64,000 bases of DNA, taken from assembly GCA_007570785.1 (NCBI GenBank), contig ML664152.1:2542911-2606910 (forward strand), given 5' to 3'. The notes beneath the pieces were generated by a model. The model did not search any database. It was not told where the DNA came from and worked only from the letters and a program-made list of their open reading frames with translations. The position numbers were made by a program, and so were the translations under genes. The DNA is from Antilocapra americana (Eukaryota > Chordata > Mammalia > Artiodactyla > Antilocapridae). Of the stretch, positions 48,149-60,722 are shown piece after piece (within the stretch, counting starts at the first letter, position 1; each line of letters starts with the position of its first letter).

Positions 48149-48668
48149 TAGAAAAGCTATGACAAACCTAGACAGCATAATAAAATGCAGAGATATCACT
48201 CTGTCAACAAAGGTCCATATAGTCAAAGCTATGGTTTGCCCAGTAGTCATGTACAGATGTGAGAGTTGGACCACAAAGAAGGCTGAGTGTGACAGAATTG
48301 ATGCTTTTGAATTATGGTGCTGGAGAAGACTCTTGAGTCCCTTGGACTTCAAGAAGATCAAACCAGTCACTCCTAAAGGAAATCAACCCTGAATATTCAT
48401 TGGAAGGACTGATGCTGAAACTGAAGCTCCAGTACTTTAACCACCTGATGGGAAGAGCCAACTCATTAGAAAAAAACCCCTAATGCTGGGAAAGACTGAA
48501 GGCAGGAGAAGGAAGGGATGACGGAGGATGAGATGGTTGGATGGCATCATCAATTCAATGGACATGAGTTTGAGCAACCTCCAGGAGATGGTGAAGGACA
48601 AGGGAGCCTGGTGTGCTACAGTGCATGGGGTTGCAAGAGTTGGACACAACATAGCAATTTAACTGAAT
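48149..48668 (+). mobile_element. BovB LINE 3' end fragment
   Basis: From tagaaaagctatgacaaacc to the tail ttgcaagagttggacacaac. Contains decayed VMYRCESWTTKKAE and a segment equivalent to [16 protein letters not shown]. Same 3' part of BovB as at 12932-13446. Confidence 0.93.
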
Positions 48669-48849
48669 AGTTATGTGGAGAAATAATCTCCCTCGTGAGT
48701 TATAGAGGAAATGCCATATAAACTTTTTTTCAACTAAATTAATAAAAAAAAAACTTGGGCAGTGGGAAATGAGAGAGGTGAGGGTGTGGGGAAGCCAGCA
48801 GCTCAGCATACCTGCATGGTGGTTTCTCTGCTTCAGTGGATTCTCAGAG

Positions 48850-49100
48850 ATGCCAACTTTTTAAAAAGCAGTTACACCCTTTCATCCTCTAATGCAACAA
48901 TTCCACTTCCAGGTCTCTTTAAGGAAACAGCCGCTCCCAGAACTTTATAGATGAAATTCATGTTACAGCATCAATGGCCAAAAATTGAAAACAGCAAAAA
49001 CATCAATAGCTGTTATGTAATTTATGTGACAGTTATGCTGTGTTTATTGATGAACTATTATGTCACCATCAAAATAGTGTTTAGAAAGGGTTTGGGATAG
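48850..49100 (+). repeat. Ancient L1-like 3' UTR fragment
   Basis: Contains gcaacaattccacttccagg, tcaatggccaaaaattgaaa and tgtttattgatgaactatta, in the order seen in old L1 3' ends. Confidence 0.5.
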
Positions 49101-49404
49101 TCTGGAAAGTCTTAAAATGTTCATTGTTAAAGTGGAGTCCTGGATCATAAAACTTTCCCCCTTGCCATGACGGTGATTGCTCTTTGCACTGTTTTTCCCC
49201 TCCTTGTTGGAGCGGTACCTTTGATGAAGTTTGCTGAAGTCAGAGGAATTCATCACCCTCTAACTGGAAGAATCGTGGAGGTACAGAACTGAGCTAGTCG
49301 AGATGAGCCTTGAGCAACAGGAAGACCAACAGTCAGAGCTGCCTGTCATCTAATCTGAAACCTGGCTATCTTTAGGCCTTTGAATCTTTTCAAAGTCTCT
49401 TGAG

Positions 49405-49545
49405 CATTTTATTTTATTTATTATTATTGTTTTTGGCCACACCATATGGTAAGCAGGATATTACTTCAATGACCAGGGATTGAATCCAGGCCCCATGAAA
49501 TGGAAGCACGGAGTCTTAACCACTGGACCACCAGGGAAGTCTCCC
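49405..49545 (-). mobile_element. tRNA-Glu-derived SINE
   Basis: Tail atttattattattgtttttg, then cagggattgaatccaggccc and the reversed head cactggaccaccagggaagt. Confidence 0.92.
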
Positions 49546-49635
49546 CTGAGCATTTAAAACTGAATCAACGTGAAGGAGTGATGTGAATACAACTATGTAA
49601 AAGTTAAAAAAAAAAAAAAAACTATTTTAAAAGAG

Positions 49636-49757
49636 AGTGACTCTGGAGAAGGAAATGGTAATCCACTCCAGTATTCTTGCCATGGATAGAAGAGCCTGGC
49701 AGGCTATAGTCTAGGGGGTCACAAAGAGTCGGACTCAACTTAGTGACTTAACAACAG
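49636..49757 (+). mobile_element. Bov-tA SINE, 5'-truncated
   Basis: Starts at tctggagaaggaaatggtaa and ends tcacaaagagtcggactcaa with an acaaca tail. The tRNA-like head is missing. Confidence 0.92.
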
Positions 49758-50089
49758 GGCCTTCAAAGCATGAAGGCATCGTCATTTGATATATAGACTG
49801 GTTTTTATGATAAAGGTACAAGGAAGGTACCTGCTGCTTGGGTTGAAGAGTGCAGAAGAGGAGGTGATGGGCCTCTCGCTTCTCCTGAGGTGAGTCCTCG
49901 TGCGGGGCCTGGGTGGCCTCTACCCTCACAGCCTCCCCAACACCACCATTCAGTGACGTGAGGGACCCCACAGCGCCACACTCTGCAACTGTCAGCGCCG
50001 CACCTAGAAGAGCCACTAGCCTGCATGCCGCGACTAAGCCCAGGTGCAGCCAACTGAAAGAAATATCTTAAAAATGGTCAGTTATGCCA

Positions 50090-50410
50090 GTGAAAATACT
50101 TCACTCCCGAACAACCATTCATCAGTGATAATAATAATTGATAATATAATACAATGGAGGAATGACCTGTTTGAACTAGTATTTACCATATATGTTATTT
50201 GACTTTTATGAGACAATAAACTATTGGAAGGAAAAAAAAAGAGATTGGAAGGAAATGCATCAGAATGCCAGAGATGACTGTCTTGGACTAGCGGTGACTG
50301 CCTCCCCCTTGGGCTCAGTAATGTTCACTGTTACTGTCTCAGTGCAGTACTTTCCACATTTGTTTGTACAGAAACAATATCCTCTCCCTGGGCTTTATTC
50401 TGCATAATGT
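50090..50410 (+). repeat. Possible ancient L1-like 3' UTR fragment
   Basis: The phrase gattggaaggaaatgcatca followed by ggtgactgcctcccccttgg resembles old L1 3' UTR text on a repeat-poor background. Weak. Confidence 0.35.
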
Positions 50411-51511
50411 GACTTAAATAATTAGCAATAATGAAATCAAACCTGGCGCTGTGGTTGGCATTTCCGGACATTCTGTTCAGCGCTCCTATTTTTAGCTCTG
50501 CTGCCTTTTTCCTTGGCTTTCTGACAGCCTGGATTCTTGCTCTCCCCTTTCAAGCTGAAGATATCCCCCGCGAGGCCTTTCCATGCCCAAACTGCCTGTC
50601 CCTCACTTGGGGATCCTGCCAGATGGGTTGGGGGTGGGGCAGGGGCAGAAGCAACTCCCCTGCAGGCAGCCCTCATATGTCCTCCACACACCTTTCAGGC
50701 TGTTTTTCTAGCCCAGGAGACTGCCTTCCCTGGGGGCAGAAGCCATGGCAGGCCTAGTCCCTCTGGTGTCAGCACCTGGCACATGTAATACCCGGTTCAG
50801 GGGCAGAAGAGAATGATGGGAGGGAAGGTCATGTTATGGGCTGAGCTGCCCAGAATGCCGACCGCCAAAGGCCCAGAGTTCCGTGAGCACAAATGCGAAG
50901 GCAGGGTGGGCAGATAACCCTGATATTATGTGTCTCTTCTCCCCAGCTGTCCGGTCCCCGTGGCCTACGTGGGGACCCAAACTCCAGCAGACACGCAGGC
51001 TGCCCCAGACCCCATGCCGGCGGTTCGCTCTGATCAGCTGCTGCTGGGCAGCCGGGCACTGGCAGGGTCCCACATCCAGGACCCGCTGGGGGCTCCGGAG
51101 CAGGCAAGTAGGATGTGGTGGGGATGGAAACCACTGGGCCGTCCCTCGGTGAGTGAGGGGGTCACGCCCCAGAGAGTGGGACGCACAGAAGGCCCGCAGA
51201 GACAGCCGGCGCAGCGACAGTCACTGCGGCACTCCTGTCCCCTCCACCTCGCCCCCCTCACCTCCTTCCTCCTCTTTTTGGGACGGCAAAAAATCCCGTC
51301 TGCACCCGAGTCTTGCACACACCGTCCTAAGACGCAGCCTGATTGGTATCACAAAGGAGGTATGCTGCCCTCAAGTCTGAAATAAACACACCCACGGCCT
51401 GGCCTCTGAAAGTCAGTGACTCACTGATTACGCAAATGCTGCATGTTTAGTGTGCTGACCAGGAAATCACTCGTAATAAGTGCTTCATTTCTGAACTTTA
51501 CTTTCTGGGGG

Positions 51512-51614
51512 GAGGGGGGTCACACCAAGCGGCAAGTCAGATCTTAGTTCCCCTACCAGGCCCCCTGCAGTAGCAGCAAGGATTCCTAACCACTGGACAG
51601 CCAGGGAAGCCCCC
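51512..51614 (-). mobile_element. tRNA-Glu-derived SINE, truncated
   Basis: Ends with the reversed head ccactggacagccagggaag; the body is diverged and shortened. A G-rich run (ggggggaggggggt) lies at its start. Confidence 0.8.
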
Positions 51615-52377
51615 GAATGTTTTGAACCTCAAGAGTACTTACTAGATAGGAAACTCATTTTCTCCCTGAATCTTTTAATGAGTGTCTGAGGACCACGACC
51701 CTGAAGGAGGCCTGCCAGCTGTCACTGACTGGCCAGGCCAGGAGCCCCAGACCAAAACTAACAGAAGGCAACAGAGCTGGGCCCACTTGCTATGGGTGGC
51801 GAGCTTGCCAGTGTCTGTCTGCCCTGCTCTGGCCGCAGCTGGCACAGAGGCCCCAGGTGAGTGAGGGGCTCACCACTGTCTCTGGTCTGGCCCCCAGGGC
51901 TGCTTCCCCAGGCCCAGCGGCCCCCTCTGGCCCCAGGCTCCTCCTTGCTCCTACCCTCTCTTTGCAGAGAGTTCTGTAGACTCGGGCAGCCTGACAAGAT
52001 GGCAAGGAGGCAGGGGGAGATATGCCATCCTCCCAGAAAGCTCAGACAGAGCGTGTTTTCTTCGAGGCCACTGTGTGGAGGAAAGAGATGGATGTTGTTT
52101 AGACACACCCTCACGCCAGGAGACACAGAAAGCTGGCCCTGCGGTAAGGGGGCCTTCATGCTCCTCTGCGCCCACAGCAGAACCAGCACTAAAGAAGCTG
52201 CACTCCCAACCCAACCACATGCCCAGAACGTGGGACTGAGGGAGGCGGTCCCAGTGCCATCTCAGGGATGGCACCACCTTTGCACGTGGCCCTGGGACAC
52301 AGAGAGTTTCAATAATTTCCAAACTATAGGAAAAGACGAGATTTTCTGATAACAGTGCAATAATACCAGAAGTTGAT

Positions 52378-52603
52378 TGGCTTCCCAGGTGGCACTAGTG
52401 GTAATGAACCTGCCTGCCCATGCAGGAAATGCTAGAGACATGAGTCTGATCCTTGGTTGGGGAAGATCCCCTAGAGGAGGAAATGGCTACCCACTCCAGG
52501 GTTCTTGCCTGGGAAATCCCACGGGCAGAGGAGCCTGGCAGGCTATACGGTTCATGGGGTCACAAAGAGTCGGACACAACTGAAGCAACTTAGCACACAC
52601 ACA
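52378..52603 (+). mobile_element. Bov-tA SINE
   Basis: Head ggcttcccaggtggcactag, middle gaagatcccctagaggagga, tail tcacaaagagtcggacacaa, then a short (ac)n tract at about 52594-52603. Confidence 0.95.
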
Positions 52604-54863
52604 CCAGAAATTGATAACAAAATAAAGGAACAGAAACCACAGCAACTGCTGCACACCAGCCTTTCTCCAGCAGCTGTCACTAACTGCTGTAACTTCTAGG
52701 AGGGTCCTGGGCCGGCAGACCCCTTTCTCTCCAAATTCCTTGTCAGCCAGTTTGCTCAGGACTCACTTCCACAAGTGGAGGCTCAGCCCTGGGCCACCGG
52801 ACTCTTAAAGCTCCCTTGGGACAGCCCTCCTGAGAACACAGGTGTTGGGAGGCCATGCACTTTAGGAAGACAGCCAACTGACACCCCAGGGCCTGTCACG
52901 GCCTCTGCCGTGGATGCTGCCAGGCCAGGCATGCTCAGGCCCAGCCACCCTCCATCCTGGGCTGGCTGCACAGACAACGTACTGGCGCTGACCTCGTCAA
53001 GCTCCAGAGCAGATCAGCACAGACCTAGCTCTATTTTGGCATGGGTAGACAACTGACTCTGGTTTAGGGCACTGTTAGCAGGGTCCTGATCACTTGCAGT
53101 TAATGCCATGAGTCATGGACCCTGGAGTGGGATGACTAAGTACTCAGACAAAGTGCCACCCACTGGGCTTGAGTGCAGAGCCTGGCTCACTGGTGCCCTG
53201 AGGTGACATAAGGGCACTCCTGGCCATGCTGGTCACTGCAAGGTCCTGCAAGCGAGGTTGGACTCAGATCAGAGGGGTTGCCCTGAAGGCAGAGACAGCA
53301 CTTCCTGGGAGGAGCCTCCCTCCTGGCCGCGGAGCTGCGGCCCAAATCCATAATCTGGTGCCTTGCTGGGTTGCCAGAACCAGATCCTGCAGCCTTAGCA
53401 AGGCTGGGACACGCTGAGAGCTGTGGGGGACAGGGCACGGGAAACCCACGCACAGGGTGGTTATTGATGCTCTGGAGCCTTTGCGTGGGAAATGGGCCAC
53501 ACAGCAGCCTTGGTCCTCGCAGCCTGAGGTCCGTCCTGGTGCCGTGAACACGCACAGTCTCTGGACTTGCTGGGCAGATAACCATGAGACAAGAGAAGCT
53601 AGTGATAAAGCTCAGGGCAGCAGTATTTGCCCCAAGAGGGGTGAGTTGGGGGCAAAGGGAAGGTGGGTGGGAGGAGAAGCTGATGCTGGTTCCAGGGCCC
53701 CTGGGACCCTGCTGGAGAGACTCAGGATCAATCTTCCCAATGCTACCCAGGACCTGGCCGGAGCCGAGGTCATGCATTTTTAAGGGGCCATTAGTCCAGG
53801 CCACTCTCTAAGTGGGTTGTGTGGTCACAGAGGCTCCAGCCGGGTGGCAGAAAGGCCCTGGGTGGCTGCGGAAGGTGGTGACCCTCCACCCATGAAAGCC
53901 TGAAGGCAGGGTCCTGGTGTGCCTCCCAAGAGCAGGCCACCATGCTCATCCTTGTTCTGGCTGTTGTCCCCAGACGACCCCTCAATCTTCTGGAAAGTCT
54001 GAGAGGAGTGCTGGGCTGGTTGAGTCCCCAGATGAATTCAACCTCAATCCCTGAACTGACTAGTCTTGCTTCCTGTACATTTGTTAATTCTTTTTTTTTC
54101 TCTTTCTTTTTTATGCTTTAAATTATGAAAGTATAATAACACATTCACAGGAGACTTGGAAAATACAGAACAAAGTTACATATAGCTCCACTATATATTT
54201 CTATGTTTGTTCATTCTTAATTCTGTATCTTTGAAGTAAATGAAACCACATATTGCTTACTCTTGGGGTCCTCGATTCCCCTTGACTGAACCTAGTATTA
54301 GCTATGAGATAGTTCCCTGATTTAAGTGACCATGGTTCCAGCGCCCTGACCTGTGCCCTCAGCAAGGGTCTCAGTTTCTGTCCCTGGACCCCCAGTCACC
54401 GGTATCAGCCTGTCCTGGATTGGACCCAGGATCTGACCATAAGCAGGTGATTAACTCTGGGAGACAAAAGGGCTTGTGTCTGAGGCCATGGGACTTTCAG
54501 GACAGTCGCAGGATCACTGGGGTGGCCAGTCACACAAAGGAGGCAGAGCCACAGGCATTCTGGCCATGGACCTGGCCATGTGGGGGTGGGACCCTGAGAC
54601 CGGGGAGGGAAAGTCTGACGAGAGCAGCCCACAAACCTTGAACTAACTCCCCCCAGCTCTGGGCCATCAGAACAGCCTCCCTCTCACGTACAAGGGGAGC
54701 ATCCCCCTTTCCCTGGAGACCTACAGGGGCCCCAACCCGAGTCAGGTGTCAAGGGTGACACCAGCCCCTCATTCCAGAACAGTCAGAAGAGCCAGGCCTG
54801 AGCCTAGCCTGAGCAAAGGAACGTGGGCTCTGTTCACTTTAGTGCAGGGTCTGGCTCCTAAGA

Positions 54864-55084
54864 GGGCTTCCCAGGTGGCACTAGTGGTAAAGAACCCACC
54901 TGCCAATGCAGGAGATGTAAGAGATGCAAGTCAGATCCCTGGGTGGGGAAGAGCCCCTGGAGGAGGGCATAATAACCCACTCCAGTGTTCTTGCCTGGAG
55001 AATACCATGGACAGAGGTGCCTGGGGACTAAGCTCCTAGGGTAGGGTTGCATAGAATCAGGCATGACCGAGTGGCCTAGCATGA
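54864..55084 (+). mobile_element. Bov-tA SINE
   Basis: Head gggcttcccaggtggcacta, middle cactccagtgttcttgcctg, tail degenerate (aatcaggcatgaccgagtgg). Plus orientation. Confidence 0.94.
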
Positions 55085-56427
55085 CTGGCTCCTAGGCAGG
55101 CACGGTCTTCGGGAGACGGGATGGTGGGGGGCAGATGGTGGAGCAGAGTGTAAGGCCGGGCAAGGAAGAGGATGTGAGCCTGGGCGCTGGGCCCCAGAAC
55201 CTGCGATCCCTAAAGCGCTGGGCGGGTGTCTGGGTGACCCTGACAAGCTGTGAGGGGGCAGCCGGGGCGTGCCCGCAGTGACTCCCTGCAGCCCATGGCA
55301 CTGCCTGGCTGGCTGTGGAGGAGGGGTGGGAGGCTCAGGGGGTGGAGGCTTGGAGCAGATGCACCTGCATGGTCGGAGAGTCCTCCATCTGACCAGTGTC
55401 CTAGGAAGGCCAGAAGTCCCCCACGCTCCACTAAGTGGAGGGTGGGCACCGCCACTGCACAGGCGCTCCGGCGGCCACACTCCACAGCCCGGGTCATGGT
55501 CCAGGATGCAGACGCCAAACTGGGCTCCCCGGGGGTAGTGGGAAGGGCTCCCTGGGTTGTAGTGTGATGCCAGTCCTTCTGGCTCAGGAAACTAGACACT
55601 GTTCCAGTTTCTGGGTCCTGGCAGGTCCTGAGGCCTCAACACCTAGGTCGGGTGTGACTGGAACTGCCCCTCCCAAGCTTGGGGCTCTCAAACCGCTATC
55701 ATAAGTTTGGGCGGGTGCAACAGCCTCTGTCCCGGGATGGAAATGGGACATTTGGGTTCAAGCCCAGGCACGAAGAAATTACCCAGACTGTGGTCCAGAC
55801 CTTCCTGTCACCTCTGTCACCCTGACACCTCCCCCTGAGTCTCACCTTGGCCACTTGGGGGTGTCCCCTAAGTCCTAAGACGCTACTGGGGGGCAGCCTA
55901 GATCTGATTCGTGAGTGGCTCAGCCAGATATGATAGCGCAAAGGAACATACACATGGCTGCACCCCAGCCCACACAGGGGGCCCCGAGGGCCAGTGAGCA
56001 GAGATTACAGAGAGCATGGTGCCCTGCCTTTGGATGGAGGGAGAGGTGGCTTGAGGACATGCCACGAGAGGACTTCTGGGCAGTGGCGAATGTCCTGGGA
56101 GCACCAGATTGGAACTAGAACTGAAAGGTCTGGGGGAAAGGCCTTGGTACGCTGCCTTAGGGAACATGGATGGGTCTAAGGGGGTGGCCCAAAGTGTGTG
56201 CATCTTTGTGTCCCACCTACGGCCACAGAGAACATCCACAGAGGACACCAGGTGGCCAGGTAGCCCGTGGGTAGCTGTCAGCATCGCACTCACTGGCCAC
56301 TTGCAAGGCGACTCCCACTCCAGCTCTCCAAGGGTGGTGTGGCCGAATGTCCAAGCTGCCTGCAGAAGGCTATGCTGCTGAGTCCGTGACAAGTGTTCCT
56401 TTTTCAAGGAGCTCAACCAGGCAGCTG

Positions 56428-56585
56428 GGGGCAGACTGGTGAGAGGAGACCCCATCCTCCCTGGAGGGGGCAGACTGGTGAGAGGAGACCCCATCTTCCC
56501 TGGAGGGGGCAGACTGGTGACAGGAGACCCCCATCCTCCCTGGAGGGGGCAGACTGGTGACAGGAGACCCCCATCCTCCCTGGAG
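56428..56585 (+). repeat. Minisatellite, four copies of a 39-40 bp unit
   Basis: Copies start at 56428, 56467, 56506 and 56546. The unit is GC-rich: ggggcagactggtga, then an aggagacccc(c)atc block and ctccctggag. Copies 1-2 have gagagg and copies 3-4 have gacagg plus one extra C, so neighbours are more alike than distant ones, as expected from local duplication. Confidence 0.95.
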
Positions 56586-57397
56586 AGGGCAGGTCAGTTC
56601 CAGCCAGGGGCTTGCTCCCTGGACCCCAGGACCTGAGCCCATGCTGCTCTCCAAGGGACCTTGCAGTGCCTGTGCATGCTCAGGAGACCTCACACATCAC
56701 AGCCACAGATCGGGGACTCACGCAGTAGCAGAAGAGCTGTGGCCACAGAGACCACCAGTCTGTCACTGGTTCCCCGCACTGCTGGGAGCCCAGCCTCAGA
56801 AAACCCCTGTGTGGGGCCTAGGCTCAGTGTCCTTGCGGGTGGGGTGTTAGCTCCAAGACACTATCTATGTATTTAGCCAACAGCAGAATGTACAGTAATG
56901 TCCCCTCATAACCAGACTCCCCATGGGGAAGGGTGGAGTTGGCTCCTCTCCCCATTAATTCCAGAAACCACCTGCAAAATGTGTGCTTCTCATGCCTGCA
57001 AACTTAGATCCTGTTGGACTAGCGGCTCTGGTTTGGGGGAAATGTAGGGGATGCTCCATGGGGGTTACACTAAGTTCTGCAAAGAAATAAAGCTGTGGAC
57101 ACCTCCGGTCACTTCACGCCCCTTGTGCCAATGGCCTCGTAATCCAAGAAAGGAGTCACCTCCCTGGAGAGCTGTTTGGCCCTGACTGTGCTGGGTGAGG
57201 AGGAGTATTTCCAGGACTGAAGACTCTTTGGGGCTTAGCCTTTCATGGTTTTGTGCATCCAGAATGTTTTAAGTATTGAAAGGATCAAAAGCATGGGGCA
57301 GGAACATGATTCTATGTGAAAAAGAGGAGGGATGTGCTTTTTTTTAAAACATAGTGATAAAAATGTAAAATGTAAGATTAAGACTCAGTGGACAGGG

Positions 57398-57664
57398 ACA
57401 CTTCCCTGTGGTCCAGTGGTTAAGAATTGGTCTGCCAATGCAGGGGGCACCAGTTCAATCCCTGGTCCAGGAAGATCCCACATGCTGTGGAGCAGAAAGC
57501 TCATGTGCCATAGCTACTGAAGCCCACGCACTCTAGAGCCTGTGCTCAGCAACAAGAGAAGCCATTGCAATGAGAAGCCCTTGCTCACCCAATCAGAGAA
57601 AACCTGCATGCAGCAACAAAAGACCCAGTGCAACTAAAAATGAATAAATAAATAATTTTTTTAA
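57398..57664 (+). mobile_element. tRNA-Glu-derived SINE, long form
   Basis: Head cacttccctgtggtccagtg, body with tagagcctgtgctcagcaac and gcatgcagcaacaaaagacc, tail aatgaataaataaataattt. Confidence 0.93.
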
Positions 57665-58517
57665 AGACTTAATGGACAGTGTAGAGGGCAGATTAGATGT
57701 GGCTGCTGAAAGAATGTGCCAACTGGCAGATGGACAGAATTGCCCATAATGCCATGCAGAGAGACACAGAGGTGGGGCACAGGAAAGAGCGTCTGAGACC
57801 TGGGGATGGAAAGTCAGGTACAGCACATACTTGGCTGGAGTTATAGAGGGAACACAAGAAGGAACAGGGCAAAGACAAAATGTGAAGCACAATGATGGCT
57901 GAGAAATTTCTAGAACTGATGCAAGACTGTATTTCTCAGAGGCAAGGGGCAAATCAGACCTCAAGCCAGACAAAAATAAATTCATGCTCAGACATTCTAG
58001 TGCAGCTGCAGACAGTGGTATCAAAGAGGAGGAAGGATTTCTGAACAGGCAGAGAGAAAGGATGAATTCTCAACCAGGGATGAGATCCTGTCCACAGACC
58101 TCCAAGAGGAGTGGAAATTGTCTGAAAATACTGAGAGAAAGCAATGATGGCTTGTAACTAGTCACACAGGCAAACTTCATTTCAAAACCAGGACAAGACA
58201 AACATTTGCAGAAAAGCTAAAGTTGTTACCACCAATAGATCCACTGGAGGAAGTTCCCAAAGGTTTGTTCTGAGAACAATGAACCTAGCAGTGGAGTTCT
58301 AAGATGGAAGAGGGCTATCAAGCCCTACTGCAGGAACTCCAGGCCCCTCCAGGCCACACCAGGGGAGAGCCAGCATAATGCCCAGAGGATGGGGGTGGGG
58401 AGGTTGACACTCATCCCCTAGCTCCTTCTGCAGGGTGCTGAGAACCATCCAGACCTTTCACTGAGACTGATCTGATTCTGGCAGCTGCTGACAGCTTGGG
58501 GCCCTGCCCTGAGACAA

Positions 58518-58745
58518 AGTTGAAAGTGTTAGTCGCTCAGTCATGTCCGACTCTTTGTGACTCCATGGACTGTAGCCCGCCAGGCCCCACCGTCCATGGG
58601 ATTTTCCAGGAAGAATACTGGAGTGGGTTGCCAGTTCCTTCTCCAGAGGCTCTTCCCTACTCAGGGATCTTCCTGACCCAGGGATTGAACCTGGGTCTCC
58701 CACATTGCAGGAAGATGCTTTACCATCTGAGCTACAAAGGAAGGG
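58518..58745 (-). mobile_element. Bov-tA SINE
   Basis: Reads ttgaaagtgttagtcgctca, ggagtgggttgccagttcct and the reversed head tgagctacaaaggaagggca. Complete. Confidence 0.95.
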
Positions 58746-59158
58746 CAACAACCTCACCTTAAAATGGTCAGCTTTGCCAGGAGAATGTCCTGCCAGCTCC
58801 ACCTGGTACTAGACAGGTGACCCCTGGAGCCCCCTCAGGGTAGTTTGCTTAGACTAATCCTCCTCCACCCTTAAATGTAAACCTCCCCTGCCCAGAGGAC
58901 CAGGGAGCAAATGTTCAATGAGCCTCTCCATTCTCCCTACCCTGTACCTAAGGGAGGTCAGGGCTTACCGCTTGTGAAATGAAATGTTTTCTTGCCATAT
59001 CAGAAAACGAGGATGTCACAGCCATCAGTGACTTCAGGCCTCCAAATGTGAATTTCTGAGCCCAGAGGGTGCCCAAATGGGAGGACAATGCCTGCGATCC
59101 AGCAGCTGTCAGCTGCTGCCACTCGCTTCAGTGAATCGACTGGTGAACCAGAAACTAA

Positions 59159-59360
59159 GTCATTGTTCAGTTAAATTATGTCTGATTCTTTGCGATCCCA
59201 TGAACTGTATCCCGCCGGGCTTCTCTGTCCATGGGATTCTTCAGCCAAGAATACAGAGTGGGTTGCCATTTCCTCCTCCAGGGTATTTTCTGGGCCAGGG
59301 GTGGCAGCTGGATCTCCTGCATTACAGGCAGACTCTTAAGTCTGAGCCGCCAGGGAAGCA
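59159..59360 (-). mobile_element. Bov-tA SINE
   Basis: Reads gttcagttaaattatgtctg, gagtgggttgccatttcctc and the reversed head tgagccgccagggaagc. Complete but diverged in the middle. Confidence 0.93.
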
Positions 59361-59459
59361 TGAACAAGGAGCTAAGTAAATAATAAAATTGAGAAACAAT
59401 ATGCTGGTCCTAGATAGATGAGGTATATAAGAAACACATGATTTCAGTAAGCCCAGATG

Positions 59460-60213
59460 TTTGCAAAGATGGGCTCAATAAAGGACAGAAATGGTATGGA
59501 CCTAACAGAAGCAGAAGATATTAAGAAGAGGTGGCAAGAATACACAGAAAAACTATACAAAAAAAGATCTTCAAAACCCAGATAACCAGGATGGTGTGAT
59601 TACTCACCTAGAGCCAGACATCCTGGAATGCGAAGTTAAGTGGCCCTTAGGAAGCATCACTATAAACAAAGCTAGTGGAGGTGATGGAATTCCAGTTGAG
59701 CTATTTCCAGTCCTAAAAGATGATGCTGTGAAAGTGCTACACTCAACATGCCAGCAAATTTGGAAAACTCAGCAATGGCCACAGGACTGGAAAAGGTCAG
59801 TTTACATTCCTATCCCAAAGAAAGGCGATGCCAAAGAATGCTCAAACTACCGCACAATTGCACTCATCTCACACGCTAGTAAAGTAATGCTCAAAATTCT
59901 CCAAGCCAGGCTTCAGCAATACATGAACTGTGAACTTCCAGATGTTCCAGCTGGTTTTAGAAAAGGCAGAAGAACCAGATATCAAATTGCCAACATCCTT
60001 TGGATTATTGAAAAAGCAAGAGAGCTCCAGAAAAACATCTATTTCTGCTTTATTGACTATGCCAAAACCTTTGACTGTGTGGATCACCACAAACTGTGGA
60101 AAATTCTTCAAGACATGGGAATACCAGACTACATGACCTGCCTCTTGAGAAATCTGTACACAGGTCAGGAAGCAACAGTTAGAACTGGACATGGAACAAC
60201 AGACTGGTTCAAA
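59460..60213 (+). mobile_element. BovB LINE fragment with RT N-terminal half, lacking its 3' end
   Basis: Reads the linker and fingers part of the BovB reverse transcriptase: VITHLEPDILECEVKW, IPVELF, CSNYRTIALISHASKVMLKI, GFRKGR, IYFCFIDYAKTFDCVDH and GHGTTDWF. The frame is open from 59596 to the break at about 60213 and then runs on into unrelated sequence to 60429. The YADD box, C-terminal domain and 3' tail are absent. LINEs normally lose their 5' end on insertion, so this copy has been cut by a later deletion or rearrangement. Confidence 0.94.
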
Positions 60214-60604
60214 TCAGTGCCTCTTCCTTCTCGGGGCACTGGTGGGCATGGGGAGGGGTTGCCAGCTGAGCTCAGCAGGCCTGGGGGACCTGGAAACCAT
60301 TTGTTGGCTGAGACCTCAGGTCCACCTTCCAGCTCACCACCTCCCCTAACTCTGGAGACCAGGCTATCCCAGCCGAGAGGCATCTGCTCTGCTGGCTGCT
60401 GTCATGTGTTGAGGGACAGCGTTCTCTGATCTTCAGACTGCTCTCCAGTGCCCACCTGGGTATTATGAGTGCTCATTCTGGGATGAGGAGCAAGCAGGAG
60501 GAAGGCCCAGCGATGCCTCATGGATCACGTACATCTACCAGTGGGAGGAGTCTCCTGGGGGTCTCCGGGGGAGATTCCACATGCTGACCTGTTAACACAT
60601 GGTT

Positions 60605-60722
60605 GTGACAACAGATCCAGTGGTCAGGACTCTGAGCTCTCAGAGCCGAGGGCCTGGGTTCAATCCAAGCTTGGGGAATTAAGATCCCACAAGCGGAGCA
60701 GTGCAGAAAAAAAAAGTCAAAG
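60605..60722 (+). mobile_element. Diverged tRNA-Glu-derived SINE
   Basis: Reads gatccagtggtcaggactct, then gcctgggttcaatccaagct and an A-rich end (cagaaaaaaaaagtcaa). The head is degenerate. Confidence 0.75.

Noticed and set aside
53187..53804. 205-codon minus-strand open frame in the intergenic region
   Set aside because: Overlapping open frames on both strands of the same GC-rich block and no domain; no evidence for a gene.
55898..56494. 198-codon minus-strand open frame with internal repeats (GSPLTSLPPPGRM)
   Set aside because: The repeated residues are the translation of the 39-40 bp minisatellite, not a real repeat protein.
59596..60429. 277-codon ORF as a host gene with a reverse transcriptase domain
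   Set aside because: The first two thirds match BovB and the remainder is unrelated intergenic sequence after an abrupt break. It is a decayed LINE, not a domesticated gene.
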